DNA from: Porites lobata
Taxonomy: Eukaryota; Cnidaria; Anthozoa; Scleractinia; Poritidae
Direction: 5' to 3'
Assembly (NCBI GenBank): GCA_942486035.1
Contig: CALNXK010000002.1
Location: 5,397,001-5,461,000, forward strand
DNA: 64,000 nt
In this document: piece after piece, positions 11,393-23,511 of the stretch
How the letters are laid out: each line of letters opens with the position of its first letter
Numbering within the stretch: the stretch's first letter is position 1
Notes under the pieces: model-generated
Told to the model about the DNA's origin: nothing
Seen by the model: the letters and a program-made list of their open reading frames with translations, nothing else
The model's database searches: none
Position numbers and translations under genes: made by a program

Positions 11393-11550
11393 CAGTCGAC
11401 TCCCGATAATTCGAACCTTCAAGGGAAATAAAAAAGTTCGAGTTATCGAGTGTAAAATTATATAAAAAATGATCTGAGGGGAAAAGAAAATTGCTTCGAG
11501 TTAGCGGGAAGTTCGAGTTATAGAGGGTTCGAGTTACCGGGAGTCTACTG
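11393..11550. mobile_element. Tigger/pogo-like MITE with TA target-site duplication
   Basis: Terminal inverted repeats CAGTCGACTCCCGATAATTC (left) and GAGTTACCGGGAGTCTACTG (right) are flanked by TA on both sides (11391-11392 and 11551-11552). The CAGT...ACTG ends, TA duplication and subterminal GTTCGAGTTA repeats are characteristic of Tc1/mariner-Tigger non-autonomous elements. 158 bp, no coding capacity. Confidence 0.88.
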
Positions 11551-11552
11551 TA

Positions 11553-13087
11553 GCTCATCAGCACTTCAGACGGATTTTAATTTGTCTTCCTAAGAGCTAT
11601 CTACTTCCTGTCTTCGGTTATTTACAAAGCTAAGTGAATTGATTTTGATCAAAGTTGGGGGGGAAATACACAGGAAGTAAGTAAGTAAAATGAGAGTTGG
11701 TGATAAGGAGGAAAAACTGAAGTCCAATGTCAGTTTAGTTCCCATTTTCAGTACGGAGGTTTTCTAGCGACAAGCGATCACTCTTGTGTCTTCGTGCGTT
11801 CTGCCTCCTGCCAGGCGCTTAGCTTTTACAGGCGAGCGTGAAACGCGAGTGTCGTCTCGTCCGTTTTCTCCTCACCGCCTTCCTTGGGCGCAAGTTTACA
11901 GCGAGAGAGATACATTTGGGTACGAGGCAGGTCTTAAGTCATTGACAAGTGCGCACGCAGCTATGAACATTCCATCTACCTAAAAAGGTGCCATTTCAAC
12001 AAAAAAAGTAAGAACAATAATAAAAGGAAATAGGTTTGTTTGTCGAGACAGAGCAGCTGGCTTACATGATATAATCTGAGATAGAATGAAAAAAGCCTAA
12101 GATGATGGATCCGTCCGTAATCTGGGCAATAAATCGACAGTTAGTTATAGACCGGCTCCGATAGCTTCAATGAATATTTCTTTCGGTGAGCTTTCCTTTG
12201 CTCTTTTCTTTTCGTCTTTTGTTTTTCTCTTGTTCCAAAATGAAATTTCTAACAAAATGAGTTGGAGATCGACTTTTCCACAGCAACACAGCGACACCAT
12301 TTCATTTTTGCAAGCTGTTGAGCCACTTGCGATTAACATCATTGCCCTCGTTGCCTTTTTTTTTTCAATTTTCGTAGGCATAATAATGATAATTATTATT
12401 TATTTTCAAATTGTTTTTTGAGTTTTTTTTTTAAAAAAAGGTGAAAGAAACCGCCTCATTCAATTAAAACAGCCCGCTTTTTCGTGGGATGTCATAAAGA
12501 AGTGATCATGTAAAACGGAAGCCTGCGGGAACAAGGATAAAAACGGAGAGTGAGACTGGGGAGAGAACCCTTAAGAGCGTGTAAGGTAAGTGAGGTTGGC
12601 AAACTACGCACCTTGAAAAACCGGTTTTTGAAGAAAAAAAAACAAGGATACAAAAGAAAAGAAAATCAATACAATGACGATAGACTATCTACGTTAGTGG
12701 AAGACACATTCTACCCTTTTGTCCCAACTGGCTCACCTTGTGTTGAGTTGAGATTTTACATGACTCGTAATTTTAAAGTTCATTGAATAAAAAGGAAACA
12801 ATTTTGGGTTTGAAAAATACTGCCGAAATATAGTAAAGATACTTTACTTTCACACCCTATACCCGCTGGGGATTTTTTTGTAATTGTTGTTAGCAGGTTT
12901 GTTTTTATCGTATATGGCTTGTCTCCTGTTTATATACACTTGCGGTTTCAACAATTCCTCTTACAGTTAGTTAACAGTCCTATGTAAAGCCCCCCTCCTT
13001 TATTGCGCCCTTGTGCCTTGGAGTCAATCTGTAAAACAGTTGATCAGTTCGAGCTAGTTCGATAATTTTGCTTAGGTAGCTAGAGGT
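11553..13087. other. Non-coding stretch, no gene recognised
   Basis: AT-rich with poly-T/poly-A runs. Short open frames on both strands at 12145-12421 overlap each other and reflect low-complexity composition. No feature supported. Confidence 0.35.
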
Positions 13088-13159
13088 AGCCTACGTGTAG
13101 TCGCACCCTCCCCCCCAGTTTTTCCTTTGTCGGGGGAGGGTGTGGCCTACACGTAGGCT
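13088..13159. repeat. Long hairpin (13-bp perfect outer arms plus C/G-rich inner arms)
   Basis: AGCCTACGTGTAG at 13088-13100 pairs with CTACACGTAGGCT at 13147-13159. Inside, CACCCTCCCCCCC pairs with GGGGGAGGGTGTG, leaving a loop of roughly 15 nt. It could be a short foldback MITE. Confidence 0.8.
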
Positions 13160-13359
13160 AAGCTGGAGGAGGTGAATTCCATGCTTTGTTTCGTACGTGC
13201 TAACTTTACAAGTGTCGCTGTATCGCCAATCGTGACGATAAGGATGATAATGGGAAAGATTTGACCAGCCCTGGAGGCCTTTCTTAAATCACGTACTGCA
13301 ACATTGCGTTGACCGTTGTATTTTGAATCTTCATTGGAATACATCTAAATTGTTACGAG

Positions 13360-13533
13360 CAGGGGCGGATCTAGGGGGAGGGTGCAGGGGGTGCGCACCT
13401 CCCCTCCTGAGATGACCTGCGGTTTTCTAATACAACTGGTATTCTGCAAAAAAAACTATGTGGTTTATTGGTGTTGAAGTAGAGCAAGAGACGAGTGCAG
13501 CCCCTCCTAAAAAAAATCCTGGATCCGCCTCTG
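13360..13533. mobile_element. hAT-like MITE, CAGGGGCGGATC family, 5-bp TSD
   Basis: Begins CAGGGGCGGATCTAGG and ends GGATCCGCCTCTG; ACGAG directly repeats at 13355-13359 and 13534-13538. Related to the copies at 22237-22393 and 23760-23919, in the opposite orientation. 174 bp, non-coding. Confidence 0.85.
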
Positions 13534-14382
13534 ACGAGCCCTTTTTTGAATCTCACAAACTGCAATCAAAGTTCTTTGATGCTATTATTACAGATTTGGC
13601 AGCTTTACAAGCTTTCTAAACTAAAAGCAATCGTATTTTGGTCTTTTTCTTGTCAAGGAACCTGGAGGAGCTCTTCCTTTGCGAGCGGTTTACTTTTCTG
13701 GATACTCGATATTTTGGGCGCGACTTGCGATTTGTAAAATACCGGGTCATTATTTGAGTAAATATGCAATCGCATAGGCAAAGTCCTTTTGTTGCATTTT
13801 ATTTTTTGTTTCTTTACATTTTACACCTGTGCGATTCAGTGTTCTGATTCCCGTCTGCAGTATGCTCACTTTGTTTTTAGAGGCATTTTCTGTATTCTCA
13901 AGCTACACCGTCCCACAATCGGTTTCAAAATGCAAACCATGAAGTAGATTTTTGAAGAGAAAACTCGGAAAACTGAAATTTTCTTGCGGAACTAAAAAAC
14001 TCAAAATTAGCTTACAGCGTAAGAGCCAAATACCACACACCATCTATAATCGAAATACTGACGTATCTAGACGCAACTTTGTTAAGAATGGATAGAAAAA
14101 AGAGAAATATTCGTTTGACTGACAGTGTTTACCTGTCCGATTGTGAGAAAGCCTGAAGACAGTGACTGTGATTTGAAGGACGTAAAATGTTAATCGATCA
14201 TCATAAAAGGAGATTGATGACCTACAGTTGCTCTTGAATCATTATTTATTTCAACAAGTCAGTTCATCTCCCTCTAAAGTAAAATTTCGCAAGATTGGGT
14301 CAGTTTTATGGTGAGGGGAATGAGTGATGTCGACGAACCGACTGAATTTTGAATTTTGTGTTGAAATACTTAAATATAAATA

Positions 14383-14807
14383 AAGTCGAACCCCGCTTTA
14401 CGAACACCGAGTTAATACGGATACCTCGTTATTACGGACAGCCCTCTTTGTCCTTGGGGAAAGCGAACCCTGACATTTTCTCCTATAAATTCCACCCGCT
14501 TCAAAACCTCACTAATAATTCGTAAAGAAAAAACAATGCTTAATAAGTGTCTGTATATCTGATAAAGACACGGCTAAACTTTACGTCCAATTTTTAGGTC
14601 AAAATAAACCCAAAACTAAATATTAGTGCAAGAATTAATGAGTTGCGCAAAAACCTCGCTGGAGTGTACTATCAGGTGTAAAAACTCGGCTTCGTCTCGA
14701 GTGTTTAATCCTGCTCATTTTTTAAACAGTACTTAATACGGACAGTCCTTTAATACGGAAGGGTCTATGGCCCGCTCAGCGTCCGTATTATGAACGGGGT
14801 TTGACTG
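14383..14807. mobile_element. Tigger-like MITE (GTCAAACCCCG ends)
   Basis: Left end AAGTCGAACCCCGCTTTACG and right end CGGGGTTTGACTG are inverted repeats. Subterminal strings of the TAATACGGA type recur in both arms. TA precedes the left end; the right flank is AA, so the duplication has mutated. 425 bp, no coding frame. Confidence 0.78.
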
Positions 14808-17800
14808 AATTTGTTTTCTTTTCCTCTTAAGCTAATGAAAATGCAAAGTAGTGATAAAAATTCTATTTCCACTAGATATTGGATTATCAGGGGATGAAGC
14901 TAAGAGACTAACTGAGGAACACTACCTGTACCTATCAATCAAACAGTTCAATCAGTAAAATAATCTTGACTTACCAGTCAAAAATTCAATGTCAATTCAA
15001 TTTACTTTGCTTCTTTTGTATATTTAACAGTTTTAGAACCCTGGAGAAAGACAGCAAAGAATTTAAAAGAAAGAAGTCTAGTTCCATCAAGGTATGATAG
15101 TTTAACATTTATAAAATTTAAGATGAAAAGATTCGAACTGAATTCAAACTACCCCCATTATTCATCGGTATTCACTTATACACGCGGACGACAAACTCCT
15201 TGTCACGAAAATCCAGTAACTCTAATTTAACACATATTTTAAGTTGAAAAAAAAAAAAAAGAGGACGAAAGCCACTCACCTGATTTCTACGGGTCTTGTG
15301 CTGCTGGTCTTAATCTTGCTCTTAAGCTTACTTCTTTCTCCGCACCGAGCGCACGGAAGTATTTGTGGCAAATTAGACTGTTATTTCGAACATGACAAGG
15401 CAGGTGTGGGGAAACTAAATAATGATATGGTATACTTTGAAAGGTTTAATATTGTTTGACGTTTTTGGACGGAAGCAATCTGAACGAATTGACGTGAGTG
15501 CTGTGTCAGCTTTCAATTTCACAGCGAATCAGTTCAAATGCTACGTGCAAGTTCTTTCGAAAACGTCAGCACGAAATTGCTTAATAAACCATTTAATAAA
15601 TAAAACTTATCTCTTTTGATAAAAACACAGCGAGCATTGCTTTTACAAGCTCCCGAATCTTTGCTGGGGCGAAACTGTAAAGAGAAGTACGAAAGATGGG
15701 AATTTAAGACAGAAACAAAACTGGAAAGGACGACTGAATTTTTTTTTTATAAACCACTAGATAAGTACTTGCGTATTTTATCTTCAGCGTTCAACAAACC
15801 CCCTTTGTCTTTCCTTCGACGAAAGTAAAAGGAGGCTCGAAACCTCGGCAAGAAGACTAAAGAAAAAATTTACCAAAACAGGCGTTCCTTTCGTTGCGAA
15901 ATAAAGTGATGTCAGAGTGAGTATAGTTGACTGATGACAACGCATTTTGTCATTCCGATAAGCTGTCTTAGTTTGAAAGAGGAAATAAACTTCTCTTCAC
16001 GGGTTTTTAAATTGCTCAGTATTAAAATCAATTCACGGACAACCACGACAACGGTTTCTCATCTTTTATTCAATTTCAGTTTCCTCTGCATGCAATTTTT
16101 AGAGGGCCTAGTTTTGATAGCAAAAGCATGTAGCTTGCGAGCAACCTCTCTCAATAGGCACCAAAAGCATGTTCTAAGAAAACCACGAGGAGTTCGCTTG
16201 GCACGATTTTAATTCCCCCGTGGCATGAATTCGCAGTGAGTTGAAACGAGAGTCCCTCTAAAACTTCCTGAGAAGTTTAAAATATACTTTACAAGGGATG
16301 TTACACAACTAAGGGATGAAAAAAGATAAAAATATTTCTCTGTTGTGCCAGTGATTTTAAGCATTATGATCATGCTAGGAAGACTGTAAGTTAGGCGACA
16401 TGATCATCATTGTTCCAACATTGTTGCCCAAAATACGCGTCTTTGCTTAGGAATTACATTTTAAGTTTAAGCGCGCGCTCCAAACCACATTTGAATTACA
16501 TTACGCGTGCTTTAGTTGAACCCTTCGCAAAAATCTCACCAATGCTAAGTGGCCCCAAGTCTTAGTTTTAAAAACGTTTATTTTCTGACTTCGAGATACT
16601 TTTTAACGATAAAATACAAGTTTTCATTGGCGCTAAGCTGTTTTGAAGTCAGTACCCTCTAAAAATCAATCTACCCACCTTCATTCCCCACCCCCACCCC
16701 GTTTGGCAAATGAATTGACGTGTGATGTCTTTTTTCAGTTTGTTGAGGTCTTTGCTGCTTATGCAAGTTTCCAAAATTCTTAGTCCAATCAAAGATAAAA
16801 TGGTCAATTCTTTAGCTGAAATATAATGTACGCAGCCATTTTATTTTTAATTTCTTCTCTTCCAGAGAAACACAACTTTATCTTCTTAACGTGGGGGGGT
16901 AACTAAGATATACAGGCACAATTATATTACTTGCACCTGATGGGCAATATTTATCAGTCACTTGAATAAAGTGTACGTGCGAAATTTCCATCTGTCAATA
17001 TAAACCAAAACAAAAGTTTTCCTTCAATTTGAAGAAATGGCTTTCAACATTGGGTTCCATTGTAGATACGTTCAGTTTTCGTGTCATCTCAGTTCCTTTA
17101 AAGGAGACTTTTGTCCAAGAAGGTTATCTTTTCCGATATTTCGGTGGCAGAAAATCTTAGCGGAGGAAAGGCTTATCACTCGAATCACCTTAATATGAAA
17201 ATCCTCGTTCACTTAACGTCAACTCCAAAAACTGTCGAAATCTTTATATCCTTACTTTCTTCCTTTCTCGTCGAGTAACAGCAAGGCCGGAAACTCACCA
17301 TTGCCAGACGTTCTCTTCCTTTTTTAGGGTGTGTTATAACTAAAAGAATTTGTCTGGCAATATACTAAAACAACAACAAAAAAACTGTCTAGTGACACCG
17401 TCATCATTAATAAAGCATATGCAAGAAGTGCGACAATCTTGAGTCAGATATATTTTAATATATGAGTTGGTTAAAAATGGTCCATGTGCAACCTTTGCGA
17501 CACGAGATTTAATTCACCAGATTCACTGGTATTAAAGACTGTTTTAAGTTCTTTTCCGCCGCCGAATAAAGACACGCATACCAGGCCAAAGTGGAAAATA
17601 TCATTGCCGATTTGGTGGTGCTTCGTGTAAATCTGACTTTTGAGTTAGTTTTTGTTCTTATCATGATCTGCACGTCAGTGCAGTGTATGCAAATTTATGA
17701 GAAGCTGATGCATTGTACAAGCAAATCATGCAAAGAACAAAAGACATTGCAAAAGTCGCCTTCACATGAACCACTACCCGAACAGAAATTTAGAGAATAT

Positions 17801-17872
17801 TATGGCATTTTCCGCCTCGGCCAATACTTCACTGAAACGTGGACACCACTGAAGATTGCTCTTATTAACATG
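14808..17872. other. Long stretch with no gene recognised
   Basis: Downstream of the Rab gene. Open frames of 64-100 codons (for example 15244-15459, 17591-17893) lack domain features or start from non-ATG codons. Nothing supported. Confidence 0.35.
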
Positions 17873-20198
17873 TTAAGTAGAGCAACAGGGTAGTATATTT
17901 TTCCGATGTTTTCCCTTCTCGCCCTCTCCACTCGTTAGATTGACAGACCCATTTATTCCACTTTGAATTGCATCCTTTAATTGTTCGGGCGGGGGTGGCA
18001 GCGTATTTTTTCGTGGTTTTGCTTTTTCTCGTTCCTTAACTCCTTCGTAAATTTCCATGACGAGGTCCTCAAATGCCTCCCTCACGTTCGTGGAATCCAG
18101 CGCAGAGGTCTCCATGAATAACACGCCGTGATCGGTAGCAAATTTCTGGCCTCTCTTTGTTTCTACTATTCTAAGATGCTTGAGGTCCGATTTATTGCCG
18201 ACTATAATGATACACAAGTTAGCATCAGTATGCTGTTTAAGTTCAGCAATCCACTTGTCGAGGTTCTGAAATGACGTCACCTTAGCAATATCGTATACCA
18301 AAATGGCTCCCAGGGCTCCGCGGTAGTAAGCGCTTGTGATAGCTCGGTATCGTTCTTGGCCTAAAGAGAGAGAGAGTCCAAAACAAGATTTTCAGAAAAA
18401 GTTATCAAGGACAAGTATGTCAAGTATCTATTTGGTAATTGAGCATAGTCCGTAAAGCTGATAAAGCAGTCGTTTTCACATGATTATTAAAGAAAGTAGA
18501 GTATCAGGGTAGACTCATCTTTTCTTCGTCCTCTTCTTCTGAAGAAATGCAATATTTATTTATCATTTTTCTGGTAGGACATTTTACAGCTCTGGCCAAC
18601 ATTTCCTTTTAGTTCTTTAGGAAATATGTCCAGATGGATTGTCATCAATTCAAATTGAAGCTGTAAGTATCGTAGGCCGAAGTTTGCCCTGTACATTTTG
18701 TACCGTAAGTATTTTTGTGCTTAGACCCTAAACGTTCTACGAGTTAGTTTATTGATTACGTAAACGCATGAAAACGTATGCTTTTATGGTTTTGTTCTCT
18801 CCTAAACAAAAATTCTCGAAAGCCTGATTTCCAGATAATCTCTGACGGTCTTCGGTACCATCAGGAGCTTTCGAGCCTGGTGACGTATTCAGACGATTCC
18901 ATACCTACTCCATGATTGGCGACCGGCGTAAAAGTAAATTGAATGTCAAATTTAATTGTTCTACTTTAAGTCTATTCCAAGGAGAATAGTGAAATTAATA
19001 CAGATTGTGCATGCACACCATTTATCGTTACATTTTAATCTTCCACACCAAAAAAAAGACCTCACTGAGTCGAAGACCCATAAGGGGCCGAGCAAATATG
19101 ACGTTTGACAAGTTTTACTCTACAGTAAGTTGTTTTGTTCAGGTCTTTTGACTACAGTTGAAATAGTTGTCATAGTTATGTAAATTTTGAAAAGCGTTCC
19201 TTTTGAAAACAAAACATTTCGAGTCAAAAATCATAGTTTTGGTACACATACATACCGCCATTAATAATGTCAGCCTACGTACGCTACTTTTATCTATATA
19301 ATATTGCGATTTTCAAAAGATTAGCAAAAGAACGGGTTTCTGAAGACCTTGACTTTTATACACCTCAATGCCGAACTCGCATAATTCTCTAAACTTAATT
19401 ATGCATTGTACATATGAACCAATAATTCTATTTGTTCTATCAGGTACGGGTAATTATCTGAAGTTTTATTACTGAAATATTAGATACACCTGAAAGTTAA
19501 GTTAAGAAAGGTGCATCTATATTATCAACCAATACAAGAAACATGTTTACGCATTTTCAAAGCTAATAATGTTTAAGCGGGTGGCTAGGGAGCGATTATA
19601 ATCGAGAAGTTTCTGTTTAGTATCGAGACCTAGTTTACAATTTATTGAAGACATCATACTAATTTTTATTAAGAAACGTTGTGTGGGAGTTCGATTTAAG
19701 TGCAATAAAATCACATTAATTTTGTACTTGTTACATCTCTATTATTCGCTTTTCATATGTCGGAAGAGTTTAATAAATTAAACCAAATATTCTTGAGTTG
19801 ACAATCAGATCTAGAAAGTGTATAGCCTTAAGGATATAACGGGGTGAGACCCCTTTCAATTTTAGAAAAGTGCCATCTATGTTTCTAGAACAGCAGATCT
19901 GTCTGTGGGACAATTAAAAGCAATCTAACTATATTTTTAATTTTTGTACATTTACAAAGAAAGAGCAGTAATTAATAGACTTGCCTGCAGTATCCCAGAT
20001 TTGTGCGCGAATATTTTTGCCGTCTACTTCAATATTCTTCTGGGCCAGCTCTACTCCAATCGTTGCCTTAGATCCGAGGTGAAATTCATTTTTGGTGTAC
20101 CTTGATAACAGGTTGGATTTCCCGACACCAGAGTCTCCGATCAAAACGATTTTAAATAAGTAATCGTATGCATCTTCTACACTCGCTTGTCGATGCAT
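17873..20198 (-). CDS. Rab11-like small GTPase, two exons joined across a GC-AG intron
   Basis: Rab11-type GTPases control recycling-endosome and exocytic membrane traffic. Exon 1 is 20198-19985 (ATG at 20198) and exon 2 is 18360-17873; joined length is 233 residues. Visible motifs: P-loop GDSGVGKS, switch I region with KATIGVEL (G2 Thr), [11 protein letters not shown] (G3, with the Q that supports hydrolysis, made across the splice), NKSD (G4) and ETSALDSTNV (G5). [20 protein letters not shown] and ETSALDSTNV are typical of the Rab11 subfamily. The tail ends PCCST, with paired cysteines for geranylgeranylation, though not at the last position. Departures from canonical Rab11 (VELAQKNIEV, a long Lys/Pro-rich linker) make it a divergent paralogue, so no gene symbol is given. 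The donor is GCAAGT: only joining ...ACTGCAG to GCCAAGAACG restores DTAGQER. The 1.6-kb intron holds no gene. Confidence 0.9.
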
Positions 20199-21266
20199 CG
20201 TCCGTTACTGCAGTGAGATAATGGCGACTGTCAAGTCATCGAATCTTGCCCCTGGCTGTTCTAAGGGAGGCTTGAGGTTTGGTCTGTTAAACTCCAAAAA
20301 TATCCTAGTAAGGTTTTATGTTATGGAAATTTGTTCCAGGGAAGCTGAAATAAGATCACAAAATAGTTGAAAATTAGTACCAAATGACGCTTTCATTAAA
20401 AACCTCGAAAGCAACGATAGCAACCTACAATGTCGATTTCTTTTTTTCTTTCCTCAATTACGTGCAAAGAAACGCACGCGTGAAAACAAATTTTCTGTGT
20501 TAAGAAAAAATTGTAGCTTTAAACTATTACACAGTTAATGACGTATTTCCTTGTAGTCAAATATAGGAATTACCCATGAATTTATACTATGTTAACAATG
20601 TCTTTTTAGCGTGAATCAGTAAGAACATTTACCCACTGGTTCCTTTATACATAAACCTTTGTTGCTTAAAGAATGATTAAAGAAAAAGATACCAAGTCTC
20701 ACTCAAAAACCCGCAAAAAGATAGATCGCCAAGCCACTATAATTTGTAGTAGTCCTTAGCATTCAACTGCGCTCACCTGGGGGATTCGTATTGTTGTTTC
20801 CGAGCTAAGCGTTGCACTTTTATAAGGTTCGCTTAAAAAGGAAACTTCAGGAGAAACTGAAGCAACACAGACGCAGTTTCGAGCTCATGTTTTCCACTGT
20901 AAACCACCTTTCAAAACAAGACGACCTTAAGGTTAGCCTCCATGATTTTTTTCTACACAGCGCCTTCTCATTCGAGAGTTGTGTATGTTTTCATGCACAC
21001 TATTGACTATGCTAATCAGGTAGTGTCCTCATCTTTAAACATAAGTTCGCGCGAGCGGTCTGGCAGGACAGGTGACTTGATTTAATTAGCTGAATGAGTA
21101 GAGATGACAGAGCCAGCGAGTCCTGGAGGAGTTCAGGCACCCTTCAAGTTAAAAAATTGAAATTAACAACAGATAAAAAATTATAAAATGAAAAGCAACT
21201 CGATTATTTTTGAACGGACAAAAAGCAAGTCAAATTGTGTACGCTAAACTTATTTCAGGAAAAAAA
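20199..21266. other. Upstream region of the Rab11-like gene
   Basis: Promoter/5' UTR should be here on the minus strand. No coding frame or clear core-promoter element recognised. Confidence 0.4.
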
Positions 21267-21267
21267 C

Positions 21268-21583
21268 CCGTAAAATTCCGAAAATAAGCCCCGGAGCTTA
21301 TATTTTTTAAAGGCCCTTTCTGAGGGGCTTACATTAGGAGGGGCTTATCTACGGAGGGAAATTTGCATTTCAAAATCGATTGGGCTAACCTTATAGTTGG
21401 AAGTAAGTTTACCGTTTTTGCTTTGTTTTACTTTGTATTTGGAGGGCAATTTTCCACGTACAATCCCCCGGGGGTCTTATATTTGGAGGGGCGATTTGAC
21501 GGAGGGTTTTTCGCTTTACCTGTTTGGGGGGCTTATATTTGGCGGGGTTATACATGGAGGGGCTTATTTTCGGACTTTTACGG
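21268..21583. mobile_element. MITE with CCGTAAAA..CCGAAAATAAGCCCC ends
   Basis: Left terminus CCGTAAAATTCCGAAAATAA and right terminus TTATTTTCGGACTTTTACGG are inverted repeats; the right end abuts TA. The interior carries several GGGGCTTATATTTGG-type subrepeats. A truncated relative lies at 7442-7606. Confidence 0.8.
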
Positions 21584-22236
21584 TATACTCTCTACACAGA
21601 CTTAGCAGAAATGCATAGAGGAATGCGATAAGGCGAAGGCGACAGTTGCATTAAATGGCACGAGGCCTATTTCAATTTCAATTCAAACTTCTACACAGAC
21701 GAATATCGAACAATGAAAATTGGAGTAAACAAATGATCCAATCTGATCCTTTTGTATCGAAGAACTACAAAAACTGAGGCATCTCTTTTGGTCTTGCTCC
21801 AAAGTAACTACCTTCTGGAACTCCTTAATCCAGCGAATTACTTTATCCAAAATTATCCCACGAAGTTACAGAATAAATATTTCTACAGCATTTGAATTAT
21901 AATCAAATAATTTCTGTCTATTATCAGCGAGACATTATATTTGGATATCTGAAAATATGAAAGCCTCTCTTAATATACGAGACATTCTAAAATACCTTAA
22001 ATCAACCCATCTACTGGAGCTAAAACCTGGTGATGGCCCCAGCAAAAAGTGGGAGCTATTGCAGACTTTAGTTTCAAGAAGCTTAGTTTTTTCTCTTCAC
22101 TCTTGTCTGTCCCATGCACAAAATCTTACAAACCTTCCTCCACTGCCTACTTAAAAGAGCTCAAACGCCATGTTGATGATAATTTTTCGGTCAAATGTTT
22201 CATTTCATTGCAAGCAATGCAAAAAACGTCATGGCC

Positions 22237-22393
22237 CAGGGGCGGATCCAGGATTTTTTTTAGGAGGGGGTACACTCGTCTCTTGCTCTACTTCAACACC
22301 AGTAAACCACATAGTTTTTTTTTTGCAGAATACCAGTTGTACCAGTCAGGGGGGGTGCGCACCCCCTGCACCCTCCCCCTAGATCCGCCCCTG
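22237..22393. mobile_element. hAT-like MITE, CAGGGGCGGATC family
   Basis: CAGGGGCGGATCCAGG...AGATCCGCCCCTG, flanked by TGGCC at 22232-22236 and 22394-22398 (5-bp TSD). Same family as 13360-13533. Confidence 0.85.
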
Positions 22394-22522
22394 TGGCCCT
22401 CCCACTTTCTGGAATGGATTAATGTAAGACCCTTCAGAAATACCCAAACGAAAACATCTGACCCTTCCCCCTACCTATACAAGACGAAAATAACCGGAAG
22501 TGAAAATAACAAACTGGAAGTG

Positions 22523-22700
22523 CACCGCCGTAGCCAGTATGAGGCGAACCGAGGCACTCGCCTCGGTAAAATTTTACCCAATACTGTCGATTTTTATTTT
22601 TTTTATCAGACTGATAATATGAGAAGATTTCATACGGCTGATTTTGTACAACGGACCGTGTGTTCGCCTCGGTTGTAGTTTCTTCCTGGCTACGGCCCTG
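22523..22700. mobile_element. MITE with CGCCGTAGCCAG ends, 5-bp TSD
   Basis: Starts CACCGCCGTAGCCAG and ends CTGGCTACGGCCCTG; AAGTG flanks both sides. Subterminal repeats GAGGCGAACCGAGG and CGCCTCGGTTGTAG are also inverted. 178 bp, hAT-like by its CA..TG ends and structure. Confidence 0.82.
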
Positions 22701-22808
22701 AAGTGTTACTCATAAACCGCGATCCTCTGCGCCCAAAGTATTTTACTGCGTGGCGTGTGATTGCACGGTGAAAGAGGGAAATGTGCTTGTAGTGAAGGCG
22801 AGGATTTC

Positions 22809-23000
22809 ATGAGGTCAGATGGAGCAACTTGTGGTTATTGTGGCTGCCTGTTGCCGACTCGACATTCTAAAAAGGATGCCCGTTACTCCTCTGACTCTGT
22901 TGGTAGCACATCGGCTGCGGGAACAAGTGAAAGCCCAAGTCCAGAGAAGTGGACAGATGAAGACCTAGGGTGGTTCCCATGGTTGAACTGTTTCTCATAA
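22809..23000 (+). pseudogene. Truncated copy of the uncharacterised frame at 24335-24736
   Basis: Shares the first 57 or so residues (MRSDGATCGYCGCLLPTRHS...) with the second copy, then is cut at the block junction (GWFPW in place of GWFPYPKGE) and runs into copied intron sequence. Judged a by-product of the duplication. Confidence 0.6.
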
Positions 23001-23511
23001 AGAACTCCTTTAGAAAAAAAAAGTTATTGAAATGCCCCTAATCTCTGAGATCTACAAGTATCTTAAAAGTCAGTTTAGTTAATCTGGAGAACTGTAAGTT
23101 CCCTAGGTGGTTTTGTTTACAACAGCAATGGTATCTATTAGAAGAAAAGAACTTTCCAAAATATATGTTCAGTGTATTGTAAAAAGCGATGCCAAAATAC
23201 CAGTATCTAACAACTGAAGGTTTATCTTATCTTCTACCCGTCACCTTCTGCCTCTATATAATCCTGATGCTTGCAGTTATAACATTAAAGAGATGACCAA
23301 AAGAAGAAAAAAAAACTTACCATCAGAAGGGTCATGATAAAACTCAGAGCAACAGATTTCACACAGAACAGCATCAGGAATGATAGCGTTGTTGTCTTCA
23401 CTGGTCATAGCGTCACTGGTTTGAATGTTGCCATGGTTACTGAGGAGATTATTAGCAACTGCTAAGCTGGGTGAAGAAACTTTGTACGACCATTTGTTGA
23501 TGTCACACAGT
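22982..23511 (+). repeat. Inserted copy of 26799-27328 (part of the RBR gene)
   Basis: 530 bp matching 26799-27328 over the same length with only a few mismatches and in the same orientation. It contains part of the RBR intron, its splice donor (ACTTACCATC on the plus strand) and the last roughly 190 nt of RBR exon 1. One extra base (G) lies at the left junction and two (AC) at the right. Confidence 0.93.

Larger units (their letters stand above)
21991..22980 (+). repeat. Duplicated block A, first copy (990 bp)
   Basis: Nearly identical to 23514-24506, with a handful of substitutions and a longer G run in the second copy. It includes two MITEs and the start of an uncharacterised open frame. 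After TTCCCAT at 22980 the sequence jumps to the inserted block at 22982, whereas the second copy continues ACCCAAAGG. Confidence 0.93.

Noticed and set aside
12145..12421. Overlapping frames on both strands near 12.2-12.4 kb
   Set aside because: Poly-T/A-driven composition and mutual overlap; no support for either.
17591..17893. 100-residue plus-strand frame next to the Rab gene
   Set aside because: Starts from GTG, has no homology I recognise and overlaps the end of the Rab exon antisense.
22049..22678. 209-residue frame in block A (and its copy at 23572-24204)
   Set aside because: It runs through two MITEs on either side and has no conserved protein features; chance reading through transposon sequence.
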